Assembly (NCBI GenBank): GCA_030704615.1
Contig: CM060732.1
Coordinates: forward strand, 65,081,053 to 65,145,052
Direction of reading: 5' to 3'
Source: Takakia lepidozioides
Taxonomy: Eukaryota > Streptophyta > Takakiopsida > Takakiales > Takakiaceae
DNA length: 64,000 bases
The position numbers were made by a program, and so were the translations under genes. This document shows, piece after piece, positions 11,728 to 23,790 of this stretch. Under the pieces are notes generated by a model that was given only the letters and a program-made list of their open reading frames with translations, was not told the origin of the DNA and did no database searches. How positions within the stretch are numbered: position 1 is the first letter of the stretch; every line of letters begins with the position of its first letter.

Positions 11728-12606
11728 TTATACTGCCGCTAAAGCTGCTTCAATGACATCGGCTACATCATTGTACTCGCTATCGCTGTTCTCTTCAACA
11801 AGATGGGCTTGCAGATGTGCACGAAGTTTGAGTACTTCGTCATATGGAACTGCACAACCCTTCGCCCAATGACCGATCTTTCCACATCGATTGCAGGTTG
11901 ATGTCTTCTTTTCATGGGATGTGTGTCCAGAAGCTCGTTTGTTACCAAAACGTCTGCCGGGAGCCCCCATCTTTTGAAACTTGACGAAAAGAGCTTCTGT
12001 GTCTTTTTGTTGCTGGCCTATTAGCTTTCTGCGATTTTCTTCCTGGAGCAGTTTGGCACTGAGCTCGTCCATGGTTGGTAGGTCCTTCTGGCTTGCCACT
12101 GCTTGCACATAGTAGTCGTAACTCTCGGGTAAGCTGTTAAGCACCATTTCGACCAGCATTGTATCGTCAATCTTCTCACCACATCCTGCAAGTTGGCTCA
12201 CAAGATCAGACACCATTTCCATGAATGATTCCATGGTCGTTCCTTCTTCCATTTTGAGGTTAGCAAGACGGTTTCGGATTAGCAACTTCCTGGAGATAGA
12301 CTTGACTTCATAAAGCTCACAAAGTTTGAGTCACATTTTCCTTGGACAATCAATATCTTGAATGTAAGGAATGACTTTGTCAGAAAGGTTCCTACAGATT
12401 AATGCAAGAGCTTTGTGCTTCCTTTTGTTATGGACCTCTAGTTGTCCCTCAGGAGGTGAGACATCAGACTCCAGAAATGTAAGCAAGTCATCACTAAGAG
12501 CTAGAGTACGGAGTTTAAACTTCCATATGCTCCAGTTGGACTGCCCAGCAAGCTCGTTGGATTCTATAACATGCAAGTGGTGGTTTGCATCTAGAGGAAG
12601 AGACAT
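11728..12606 (-). pseudogene. copia gag with CCHC zinc knuckle
   Basis: The start at 12,606 gives MSLPLDANHHLHVIESNEL, followed by NWSIWKFKLRTLAL, typical of the UBN2/Gag polypeptide of copia elements. An in-frame stop sits at 12,331-12,333. Beyond it the same frame continues through LPESYDYYVQAVAS and the nucleocapsid zinc knuckle CNRCGKIGHWAKGC (about 11,845-11,886, C-X2-C-X4-H-X4-C) to another stop near 11,728. In life Gag would package element RNA into virus-like particles; this copy cannot make it whole. Confidence 0.85.
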
Positions 12607-12825
12607 CTTGAGATACTTATCGACACAGATAAGAAGGTTAGTACAAAAGACAAAATTATAAGAACAACAAGTAATGTTAGCACGATCCGAAGGTTAGTAT
12701 GATAACAAGAAAAAGAAATATGATAAAAAAATCTGACTCCTACTCAGTAGGACGGAGCATGGCTCCCACGCCCAGACAAGTCTTCCTACAGCGGCCTGTG
12801 AAGCACTTCGATTCCCACGGCCCTA

Positions 12826-12837
12826 GCTCTGATACCA
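12826..12837 (-). other. Primer-binding site (initiator tRNA-Met)
   Basis: On the minus strand TGGTATCAGAGC abuts the inner edge of the 5' LTR. It is the standard plant copia primer-binding site complementary to the 3' end of initiator tRNA-Met. Confidence 0.92.
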
Positions 12838-13076
12838 TGAAAGATTCAGCATACTGGAATACTTTACTAAGGAGGAACATCAGGAATACAGTACCCTTAA
12901 CAGGACCCCTATTTATCTAAGAGCTAGCATTGATTGCCAGTAGGTGGCACTAAACCCGATTAGCTGGAATTTAGCTAATGCTTACCGACTGGATGACTCT
13001 TACTTAATAAAGAGATAAAGCAAATAGGGTCATCCTAGTGGGACCATGCTGATATAGCTTTAGACTAAATCTAACA
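12838..13076 (-). repeat. copia 5' LTR (239 bp)
   Basis: Minus-strand ends are TGTTAGATTTAG and GAATCTTTCA, giving the expected TG...CA termini. The inner edge joins the primer-binding site exactly. A truncated copy in the opposite orientation lies at 13,938-14,122, and only 37 bp of the partner LTR survives at 8,495-8,531. Confidence 0.9.
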
Positions 13077-13324
13077 TAAGGAGGCTTAATGCTGAAAGAG
13101 CTTGGCATGGATCGAGGAATTTTCAGACCTTTAATTCCCTCGCTTGTATGGAGAAGATGGCCAGCAGCTATAACAAACAGGAAGGGAGCGAGAGGAGAGG
13201 ATGCACGAGAAAGGCCTTTTCAAAATCGAGCATAAGGAGAGCCAAAGGCTGGTTGCAGTCAAAATCTTGGAAAAGGGCTTGTTTAGCAGCAAGATATAAT
13301 CCAAAATCATCATTCCAGTGTTTT

Positions 13325-13610
13325 GTTTTTCACTTTTCAAAAATCGCCACAAAGGCTACAAGTGAATTTTACCCAGTGCCCATGTGGCGAGAATAACGAG
13401 GTGGCAGGGCTAGAAAAGCGCCAATATAACAAGTGTGACATTGTAACAGGTCCACGTAGGAAAATTCTGGCTCGTGATATTTAACCATTGGTGCTTCTTG
13501 GCGAATTTTTCGATTTTACTCCCATAATTCCTTTACAAAACTACCCGACCCATTTTCCAGGTCGAAATCTGGCGATTATTCGCCAGATTTAAAAACACTG
13601 AAGTTCATCC
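13325..13610. repeat. Dispersed repeat with terminal palindrome (copy 1)
   Basis: It shares 'atgtgg.gagaataac.aggtg', 'aattcctttacaa' and 'gacccattttccaggtcg' with 36,385-36,605. It ends in the palindrome AAATCTGGCGA-ttat-TCGCCAGATTT followed by AAAAACACTGA. The palindrome plus CTGA resembles a Helitron 3' end, but no 5' end was found. Confidence 0.6.
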
Positions 13611-13937
13611 CCTTTCCAAAAAAAAAAAAAAATCATCCTGTTTTTAATGAACCCCCACTTCTCTTGGCCAATGAGTTTACCCAAGAGTGGTTGTAATCTA
13701 AGGGCTAGTGCTTTTGCTATAATCTTGTAAGTAGAGTTGAGCAAAGCAAATAGGGCAATAATTCATGATGACATCCCTATCACCTTTTTCTATGAATAAG
13801 AGTAATGACCCCTTGCGAGATTTGGCGAGATTTGTGACGGCAGAATGGTTTTGGCTAACATATATTGTGTCACTGCCAAAAAAGTCATCCCCTATGTGAA
13901 GTCATAAGGCTTTGTACTTTGAACAAGACACCTTGTT

Positions 13938-14122
13938 TACTTTATCTCTTCATTAAGTAAGAGTCATCCAGTTGGTAAGCATTAGCTGAATTCCAGCTAA
14001 TCGGGTTTAGTGCCACCTACCGGCAATCAATGCTAGCTCTTACATAAATAGGGAACCCCTTAAGGGTACTGTATTCCTGGTGTTCCTCCTTAGTAAAGTA
14101 TTCCAGTATGCTGAATCTTTCA
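13938..14122 (+). repeat. Truncated copia LTR remnant, inverted relative to the main element
   Basis: This is the reverse complement of most of 12,838-13,020: 'tttatctctt.attaagtaagag', then 'gggtttagtgccacctac' and 'agtatgctgaatctttca'. It keeps the CA inner end but lacks about 50 bp of the outer end. No primer-binding site follows, so it is a stand-alone remnant. Confidence 0.88.
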
Positions 14123-14919
14123 CCTTATACACAGTCGATACAAGAAGGAACTCAAGCATAAGATACAAGAAGGAACTCAGGCATAAGACCGCTGGGATCC
14201 TCACTCAGGAATAGGTGGCACCCTCTTCCTTATGTAAGGTGCTGGCAGAGCCACTGGGCAAGCCAAAAGAACCCTGTGAAGTTTGAATGGCTTTCACAAA
14301 CATAGGAGGAAGGAGCTTGCAATCTAGATTATTGTATGTATGACTCAGAGAAACTGTTATCTCCATTTTCGGTTACTTGTGGACAGCAGAAGGCTGACAC
14401 CTAGCTATCTTCTCTTCTTTTCTCTCACACATACATAAGAGAACTCCATGTGTAGATGCTAACACCACATAATCAATACTGCACATACATGTAGGTACAA
14501 AAAAAAGTACTCCAAAACAAACTTCCAGACTCAAAATGTGACATTCTTCATGACCTACATAATGCAGCAGCACTCTCACCACAATCTCCCTTGTTCTCTA
14601 TTTATGTCCACATTTCTAGAAAATGATTTGCATCCATCTGTGGGGATCAATATCGTATGGTGTGATTCCCAGCCTGTGCATCACCGCTCAAGTCCCTATA
14701 AATAGATTGTCTGTGTGGCCTGTCTCTTTAAAACGACTTGTGACTGGCAACGTGACCACATGTGCAGCCAATAGAATAGTTCAACAAAAAAAATTTTCTC
14801 CTTCACCAAAGACAGCCAGTGGAAAAGCCCCAGGGCTCATTCATTCCATTCTACAAGAGAACAGCATAACAAGCACAAAGAGCCTGCCATATATGCACCA
14901 TGATAAAGCTGCAAAACAC
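14123..14919. other. 3' flank of ribosomal protein S14 copy 1
   Basis: No gene is seen. The part from about 14,750 to 14,919 is alignable with 19,005-19,176 downstream of copy 2 (shared 'tagttcaac', 'cattctacaa.ag', 'agcaagcacaaa', 'ctgccatat'). The duplication therefore reaches beyond the stop codon into the 3' untranslated region. Confidence 0.55.
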
Positions 14920-17741
<2,822 letters not shown>

Positions 17742-19176
17742 CGTGGCGATCTCGGCAGCAAGCGATGGCAGCGGCTGGAGCTCCAAAAATTCGCTTGAGA
17801 TAAGGAGAGACGATGTCTCCAATCCCTGCACTTAGGGCTTCATCTTTGCCGAGCCTTCCCCAGACCTAGAAACTTGGCCTGGGATAACCCTAACCAGACC
17901 TACAGCGTCTCTCTTTCTTGTCTGGTCTCTCCGTCTCTCCTGTTCTAGCTTGCCTCTTGCCTGGAATGTGGACATTGCTTTGGCGTTGGGGCCAGGGATG
18001 GTGAGGAGCTTTGATGGTTTTGGGATGTAAAGTTCTATCCATGTTGCTCAGCTGACACTCCAGAGAATCAGACCAGGGAAAAGTGAAGCTCTCTATGACT
18101 CTTCACACACTAACCTTGTGGGGCAAGAATGCTGGAGTTTCGCAACTATTTGTATGAAGGGAAGCAGCTAGAGAAATGATCAGGATGTTCTTGTGGTTGG
18201 CTTCTTAGGTTGATACTTCTACGCGCGCAACACATCCAGCAAGATGGAAGTTAAAGTGGAATTGAAATCCATTTCTTCTGTGCACAGAAGAATCATTAAG
18301 AGCATGTGGCTTTTGCAAGTTGATGTCACACAGATTCCAACAGTGGGTTGAGGAACCAAAGAGTAAATAGAAATGGTACACAATCCAGGATCCATCAGAC
18401 TATTCTGCAAGTAACACTGGGAATAGCTCCCCCATTTCTCACACTTGCCCTGTAGGTGTGACTGGAAATACATATACTGCCTTCCATGGTTAAACTGGCA
18501 AAGCTGGAATCATAATCATACGCCAAGACAACACTTTATCCAGACTGTTGCTGGCTGCAAGAGTTTTGAGCTCACTTTTCATACTTGTGAGCCATCAACT
18601 AGCTTCAGGATCCCGAAGGCATTGAGAGATATATCCCCATAGCCAGATTCGCATAGACTGTCAGTTAGAGTTTCTCCTGACCCAGCTTCATATACAAGAT
18701 TGTGAAAAAGGTCAAAGACGCACATTTCTCTTTTCTCTGTCAGTCAGTCATCCAGAAGAACAATTCCAAGACATGGATAACAAGACTATTCTCAAACCAC
18801 CACCCCTATGTATCTCTATCTCCTCTTTTCTAGACAGGATCCGTCCAGACTCAAAACTGGGGGCTATAGCAGTGGGAAAAAATCTACATCTATGATGTCG
18901 TTCCCAAATCATCAACCAGATTGCCTCTCTGAGTGTGTATTGGTCTCCCTGTCACACACATTTTTAAAGATTCCTAATGTGACTGCCCAAGTACATGTGT
19001 GACCAATATAGTAGTTCAACAATTGAAACATGTCATTCAGCATAGTGAGCCGATCAAACCCCCAGGTCTTGATCAAATCTGATGTTCATTCCACATTCTA
19101 CAAAGAGGCAACATAGCAAGCACAAACTGTCTGCCATATTGCCCAGTGAGATGCACCATGTAAAGCTGAAAAACAC
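17742..19176. other. Upstream region of S14 copy 1 and downstream region of copy 2
   Basis: The 90 or so bases above 17,741 resemble those above 23,419 (shared 'gcgatctcgg.ag.aag', 'cgat.gcagcggctg'), so the core promoter or leader was duplicated with the gene. The middle part (about 17,900-18,950) shows no coding signal I can recognise. The last 170 bases are the duplicated 3' flank. Confidence 0.5.
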
Positions 19177-19179
19177 TTA

Positions 19180-19269
<90 letters not shown>

Positions 19270-19608
19270 TTAGAACCCGAATTATTCATAGCCAAGCCTG
19301 CTTGTCTTACATGGCTGGGGTAAACTTTTCCAGAACCTTACCAATGCGACCAATACGCATGCCTGAACGTGCCAAAGCACGAAGGGCAGACTGCGCTCCA
19401 GGACCTGGAGTCTTGGTCTTGTTCCCACCAGTGGCCCGCAGCTTGATGTGGAGTGCTGTGAGGCCTAGCTCCTGAGACACCAACACAAGGTCATTTAAGT
19501 TGACCAAGATTGTACTGACCTATGCTAAAATTTGGACCCAATTTAAAAGAGAGATGGAGAGAGGGGGAGAGAGGGTCCAAGTTTAGACTCTCTCACTATC
19601 GAGACCAT

Positions 19609-21213
19609 CAAGACCATCTCTAACCTGTCCTCATTTAAACTCAGGGCAGGAATCGTACCTTTGAACAGTAAACAGAAGCAGAGAGGAAAGGGAGAGTGCA
19701 ATTGCCCGTTGTGTGGGCAACCCGAAGACAATATTCATTTTCTGATTCACTGTCCGGGGTAATCTCACCAGAGAGACGCTCTCTCCAATCTATCAAGAGA
19801 ATTGTGCCTGTACCTCTGTTTACCAACTTTGAAAGTCTCGAGGCTGAGCCAAAAGCCCAGCCCCTTCTGAGGCCTAGTTTTTGGGCAAATCACACAGAGC
19901 AGATTGATGCTTGTGTAAAGGGATCTCTAGAGGATATCTGGAAAACCCAGATCAATTCTATGTATAAAGGTAAGTCTTACTACCAATGTCAGCCTCTGAT
20001 AAAGGTAGGTTCTGTCCCTTTGGTTTCCGCTCAAACTGGGGGCGGGGTCAATGGCCACAAGGCTACGGCAAACAACATCTTGTGAGTACATTTTCTAACC
20101 TGTCCTCCCTTCCTACACATACATTGGCGCTGATTTTTCCTTAAACTGTAATTGGAAAGGGCGTATTCAAAAAGTTGTTCAATCTGGCAAGCGCAAAGCG
20201 TTGGGTCTCACTAAATTTTTCCACTGCAGAGAGATCAACTCTTTAAGTAAAAAAAGTCATGCTTTGCCGCGTTACTAGGCCTACCTTGGAGTACGCATCT
20301 GCAGTGTGCGTTGATAACTCCAACCAGGCGAAGTCTGTAGAATCCATTCAAGTTGGGGTACTCAAGGAGTGCATGTAAGCAGCTAAGGGGGCTGTTTGGG
20401 GTGAGCTTGCCATTCCTCCCTTAAGCTCCCAACGAGATGAATTCATGGTCAGATGGTGGGGTCAGCTGCAATGTACGACTAATATCGGATGTCCTTAGTT
20501 AATCGACTTTATATCTTGGAAGTAGGATCGCCCTGTCAAACAGCCGAGTCCTGGCGGAAGAGGGAAGAGATTTTCAGGGATCTGAATCTAAGTCTGCAAG
20601 TCTAGAATAAATCTGACTTAGAGGCTGTAGTGTTCAAAGCCATGTCTGTTGCGAAGAAATTGTCTGACAAAAATGAAGTTAGGCAGAAACCTTCCCTACT
20701 TGTTTCCAGTCTGTGACATAGGGGAGGCATCATGGATGACCTCAAGGGTTTACCCAGTCTCAGCACTAGACTTAAACTCAGGGCGGAAAGCCTCCCTTTG
20801 ATCAGCAAACAGATGCAGAGAGGAAAAGGGGATTGCAACTACTCGTTGTGTGGGCAACCTGAAGATAATATCCACTTTCTGGTTCGTTGTCCTGGGTACT
20901 CTCACCAGAGAGACACCCTCTTCAAATCGATCAAGGGAATAGTTCCTGTACCCCTGTTTACCAAATCTCCAGGCTGAGCCAGGCCCATTGGGGTCTAGTT
21001 ATTGGGCAAATCACACACAGCAGATTGATATTTGTGTGAAGGGATTTCTAGAGGATATCTGGAAAATTCAGATCACTTGTCTGTTTCAAGGTAAGTCATA
21101 CTACCAGCGTCAGCCCCTGATGACAGTAGTTTCTGTCCCTGTGTGTTCCGCTCAAACTGGGCGCAGGGTCAATGGCAACAAGGCTACGCCAAACAAAGTC
21201 TTATGAGTACATT
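19609..21213 (+). mobile_element. 5'-truncated LINE with 12-bp target duplication (outer element of a nested pair)
   Basis: The 12-mer CTATCGAGACCA occurs on both sides, at 19,597-19,608 and 21,214-21,225. Inside, a frame near 20,125 reads YIGADFSLNCNWKGRIQKVV, the tail of a LINE reverse transcriptase. Further on are a GELAIPPLSSQRDEF-like stretch, CNYSLCGQPEDN and FLVRCPGYSHQRD (a C-C-H-C zinc-finger-like end domain), and the shared 3' end 'cttatgagtaca'. Frames are interrupted by stops. Another LINE piece (19,633-20,093) has landed inside it. The whole lies in an intron of the S14 pseudogene, antisense to it. Confidence 0.85.
19633..20093 (+). mobile_element. Inner LINE 3' fragment nested in another LINE, 14-bp target duplication
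   Basis: The 14-mer TCTAACCTGTCCTC flanks it at 19,619-19,632 and 20,094-20,107. It is nearly identical to 50,160-50,620 and ends in the family's terminal 'gtgagtaca'. It covers the zinc-finger-like end domain (CNCPLCGQPEDN) and the C-terminal tail (NHTEQIDACVKGSLEDIWKT). It is severely 5'-truncated, as is usual for target-primed reverse transcription, and has no poly-A tail. Confidence 0.88.
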
Positions 21214-21981
21214 CTATCGAGACCAAGCCATGTATCGTCAGTTCAGAGCAGCCTAGCATCAGCGATAACCGGAAGTACCTGAAAACTACTCCCTGGCACT
21301 TCCACAGGAGGTCTCATGTCTCATCACCATGTGATTCTAAAATGTACATTATACAGTTCATGGCAGAAGAAGGAAAGAGCGACCTTGCACTTTTGGGCCA
21401 CATCTTGGGCAGCAAGCATTGCAGCATAGGGCGACGCCTCATCTCTGTCTGCCTTCACCTTCATGCCACCTTTTCTCCTCCATCCACCAGCCCAACAATA
21501 TCCACTTAAGTAGTACTTTCGAAACCTACCTGTTCCCTATGAGTGAATCAGGGAAGGCTCTACTTACACCTATATAAGTACAAGCAACAAACTTCATGCT
21601 TAAATACTTGTGGTCCATTTTCTGGCGACAATTATACGAATAAGAATAAGGCTCACCTAGAGCTATAGTGCAAATGGTGAAAACTTTGCAGGATTCTTTC
21701 CTAAATATTACACAGATAGGAGTTCTAGGAGTAATCAGGTCATACTGACATTGCAGAAGCAAGCAAACCTGTGACACGCACAATTGTCTCCTTTCTGCAG
21801 GACATCAGAAGATGGGAATGCCTAATGAGAATTTGAGATTGCTTCTGAGACTCACTGATTAAGAATTGCGTGAGTCCACACAATTGCCAGCCAACTGCCC
21901 ATCTTCAAACAAAGGAGAGCTCACTTAGCTCAGGATGCCAAGAAATCAAAATCAGATCTAGGGAGATACTGCACTTCACTA

Positions 21982-22390
21982 TGTTGGAAAACCACTGGCG
22001 TGTGGTCGGGCTAGGGATTGAACCTGGACCATCCCCCATCGCCTGTGGGGGTGTCTAAAAACCCACTAGGACCATCCCCCATCGCCTGTGGGGGTGTCTA
22101 AAAACCCACTAGCTAACCACGTCACCGTTTCTGGTTCTCAAAAGTGCCCGTGCAAGGCTATAACCTTGACACCCCAACACCCCCCTCAAGGCATAGCCCT
22201 TATAGCTAATGCCCCCCCTTCTGACCACCGCCCCACCTTGGTCTCTGATACCATTTTGGAAAACCACTGGCGTGTGGTCGTGCTAGGATTGAACTAGGAC
22301 CTCCTCCATTCCGGGGGGTGCTCTACCACTAGCTACCTCCTGTCTGTTCTCAAAGGCCCGTGCAATGGCTATAACCTTGACACTCCAACA
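21982..22390 (-). mobile_element. Complete TRIM (miniature LTR retrotransposon) with tRNA-like LTRs
   Basis: The LTRs are 22,254-22,390 (5' LTR, 137 bp) and 21,982-22,179 (3' LTR, 198 bp) on the minus strand. Both end in CCAACA on the plus strand; the left starts TGTTGG and the right starts with the mutated TTTTGG. The 74-bp interior begins with the primer-binding site TGGTATCAGAGAC (22,241-22,253, minus) and ends with the polypurine run TTGAGGGGGG next to the 3' LTR. The flanks are duplicated as CACTA (21,977-21,981 and 22,391-22,395), the expected 5-bp target duplication. There is no coding capacity, so it must move with enzymes from another element. The 3' LTR carries an internal 43-bp tandem duplication. 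Each LTR includes a tRNA-like segment (TAGCTAGTGGTAGAGC, then CCTAGTTCAATCCTAGC). It sits in an intron of the S14 pseudogene. Confidence 0.92.
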
Positions 22391-23419
22391 CACTACTTGT
22401 AAGATATTCTAATTCAACCCCAGTTATCCCACAAAGGAAGCTCACCACAAATGTATCATTGACGACGCAGAGTGGGCCACTCCGAACACATACTCCCCCT
22501 CCCTAACAGTGGGGCCGAGTATCACATTTTCTTCCTTCTCAGCTCTGACCTTCTTCCTCGACTGCATCACACAGCCATGACGCATTTTCACTACAGTATT
22601 TGGGCAATGAAACAGTATCTTTATTTTAAGAAAAATGTAACACCGAAATGGAACTCAGTAGGGATGCTAGCCTCACCATGTAGGGATACTCAGTAGGGAT
22701 GCTAGCCTCACCATGTGGGATTTAGTGCGGGTGCCCTTTCTTACTTGTATTTCCTTCACCAGTAGTGAGAGGAAACCTCATGTCAATCCGTGAGTCCAGG
22801 TACTTCAGCTCGGTAACCCTAATAATCTGGAAACCTGACAATAAATTTCATCATACCAGACATCAATAAAATTTGCAACTCATCGGTTCGGCGTATTTGC
22901 GCTTGAGTTCTTCAGCGCTGGGTTTTCATTGATACAAACAATGGCTACAAGCTTTCCAACATGCTAGTTCAACTTCGGACCTTCGCAAGACTGATCCATA
23001 GTACTGAGGATACAATGTCACTGCCCGCCAGAGCAAAGAAGCTACCCAACGAAGAGCATATAATACTTCGTGAGGGACAACACAAATCGCTGCTGGCCAA
23101 TACCGGTAACACACTAGTTCCTAGAAACTATTGAATTTTTCTTATTCAGCATGCGAAAAAACTCACGACACAGCGAGGGTTTGCATTAATACAACGGAGG
23201 TTTAACGCTTTCATCCCCTTGACAGATACCAACTCCTAAAGAAATGTTCCGAACGAGTCGCCCTTCTTTACAGAGTCGTAATTACAAAACCACCCACGAC
23301 TCTGGAACGACTTCGCGAAAATGGCACTTGAAGGAATCAGAGTCAAAACCGTGACAAGGATTTTCTTTCAAAATCACATGAGATGCAGATTCTCTTATAA
23401 CATATGCAGTGCTTACCAT

Positions 23420-23790
23420 AGTTGCGATCTCGGGAGAAGGCGATAGCAGCGGCTGTGAGGGCACCGCGCTTGAGCTTTTGGAGCTTCAGACGTTCGTTTC
23501 AGAAGAGAGCAGTAGTGCCAAGCCACGGAATTTAGGGCTTCTCCTTTGCCAAGCCAAATCAGACCTACGTAAGACTATTGGTCTGGCAGAATACCTATGC
23601 TATTTAAATAAATAATAATACTCCTAAAGTGAAAACTTCCGACATACCTAAACTTAAAAGCAGAACATGAGAGTAGACATGAAACATGAAGGCGGGACTG
23701 GGGACATGAGATATTAGGGTTGAGAGCAGCCGAGGCCTCTGAAGATCGCCCTTTCCTCAGCATTGCGGGTGCGAAAGCTCCTCGGGAGCA
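23420..23790. promoter_or_regulatory. Divergent intergenic region between S14 copy 2 and L5
   Basis: Only about 370 bp separate the start codons of the two oppositely oriented ribosomal-protein genes, so their promoters and leaders must have shared it. It holds 'tagggcttctcc' and 'tattagggttgagag' stretches resembling the plant telo-box/site II environment of ribosomal-protein promoters (AAACCCTA on the other strand), but exact elements are not proven here. Both flanking genes are now pseudogenes. Confidence 0.45.

Larger units (their letters stand above)
8495..13076 (-). mobile_element. Degenerate Ty1-copia LTR retrotransposon, 3' LTR truncated
   Basis: Read on the minus strand, the order is 5' LTR (12,838-13,076), tRNA-Met primer-binding site (12,826-12,837), gag, protease remnant, integrase, reverse transcriptase, RNase H, polypurine tract, and a 37-bp stub of the 3' LTR (8,495-8,531). 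The integrase-before-RT order defines Ty1-copia. Frames are broken by in-frame stops near 12,332, 11,729 and 9,514. Frameshifts lie between 11,030 and 10,746 and between 10,746 and 10,340. A segment of integrase (11,031-11,225) is inverted. The element cannot make its own proteins. Confidence 0.95.
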
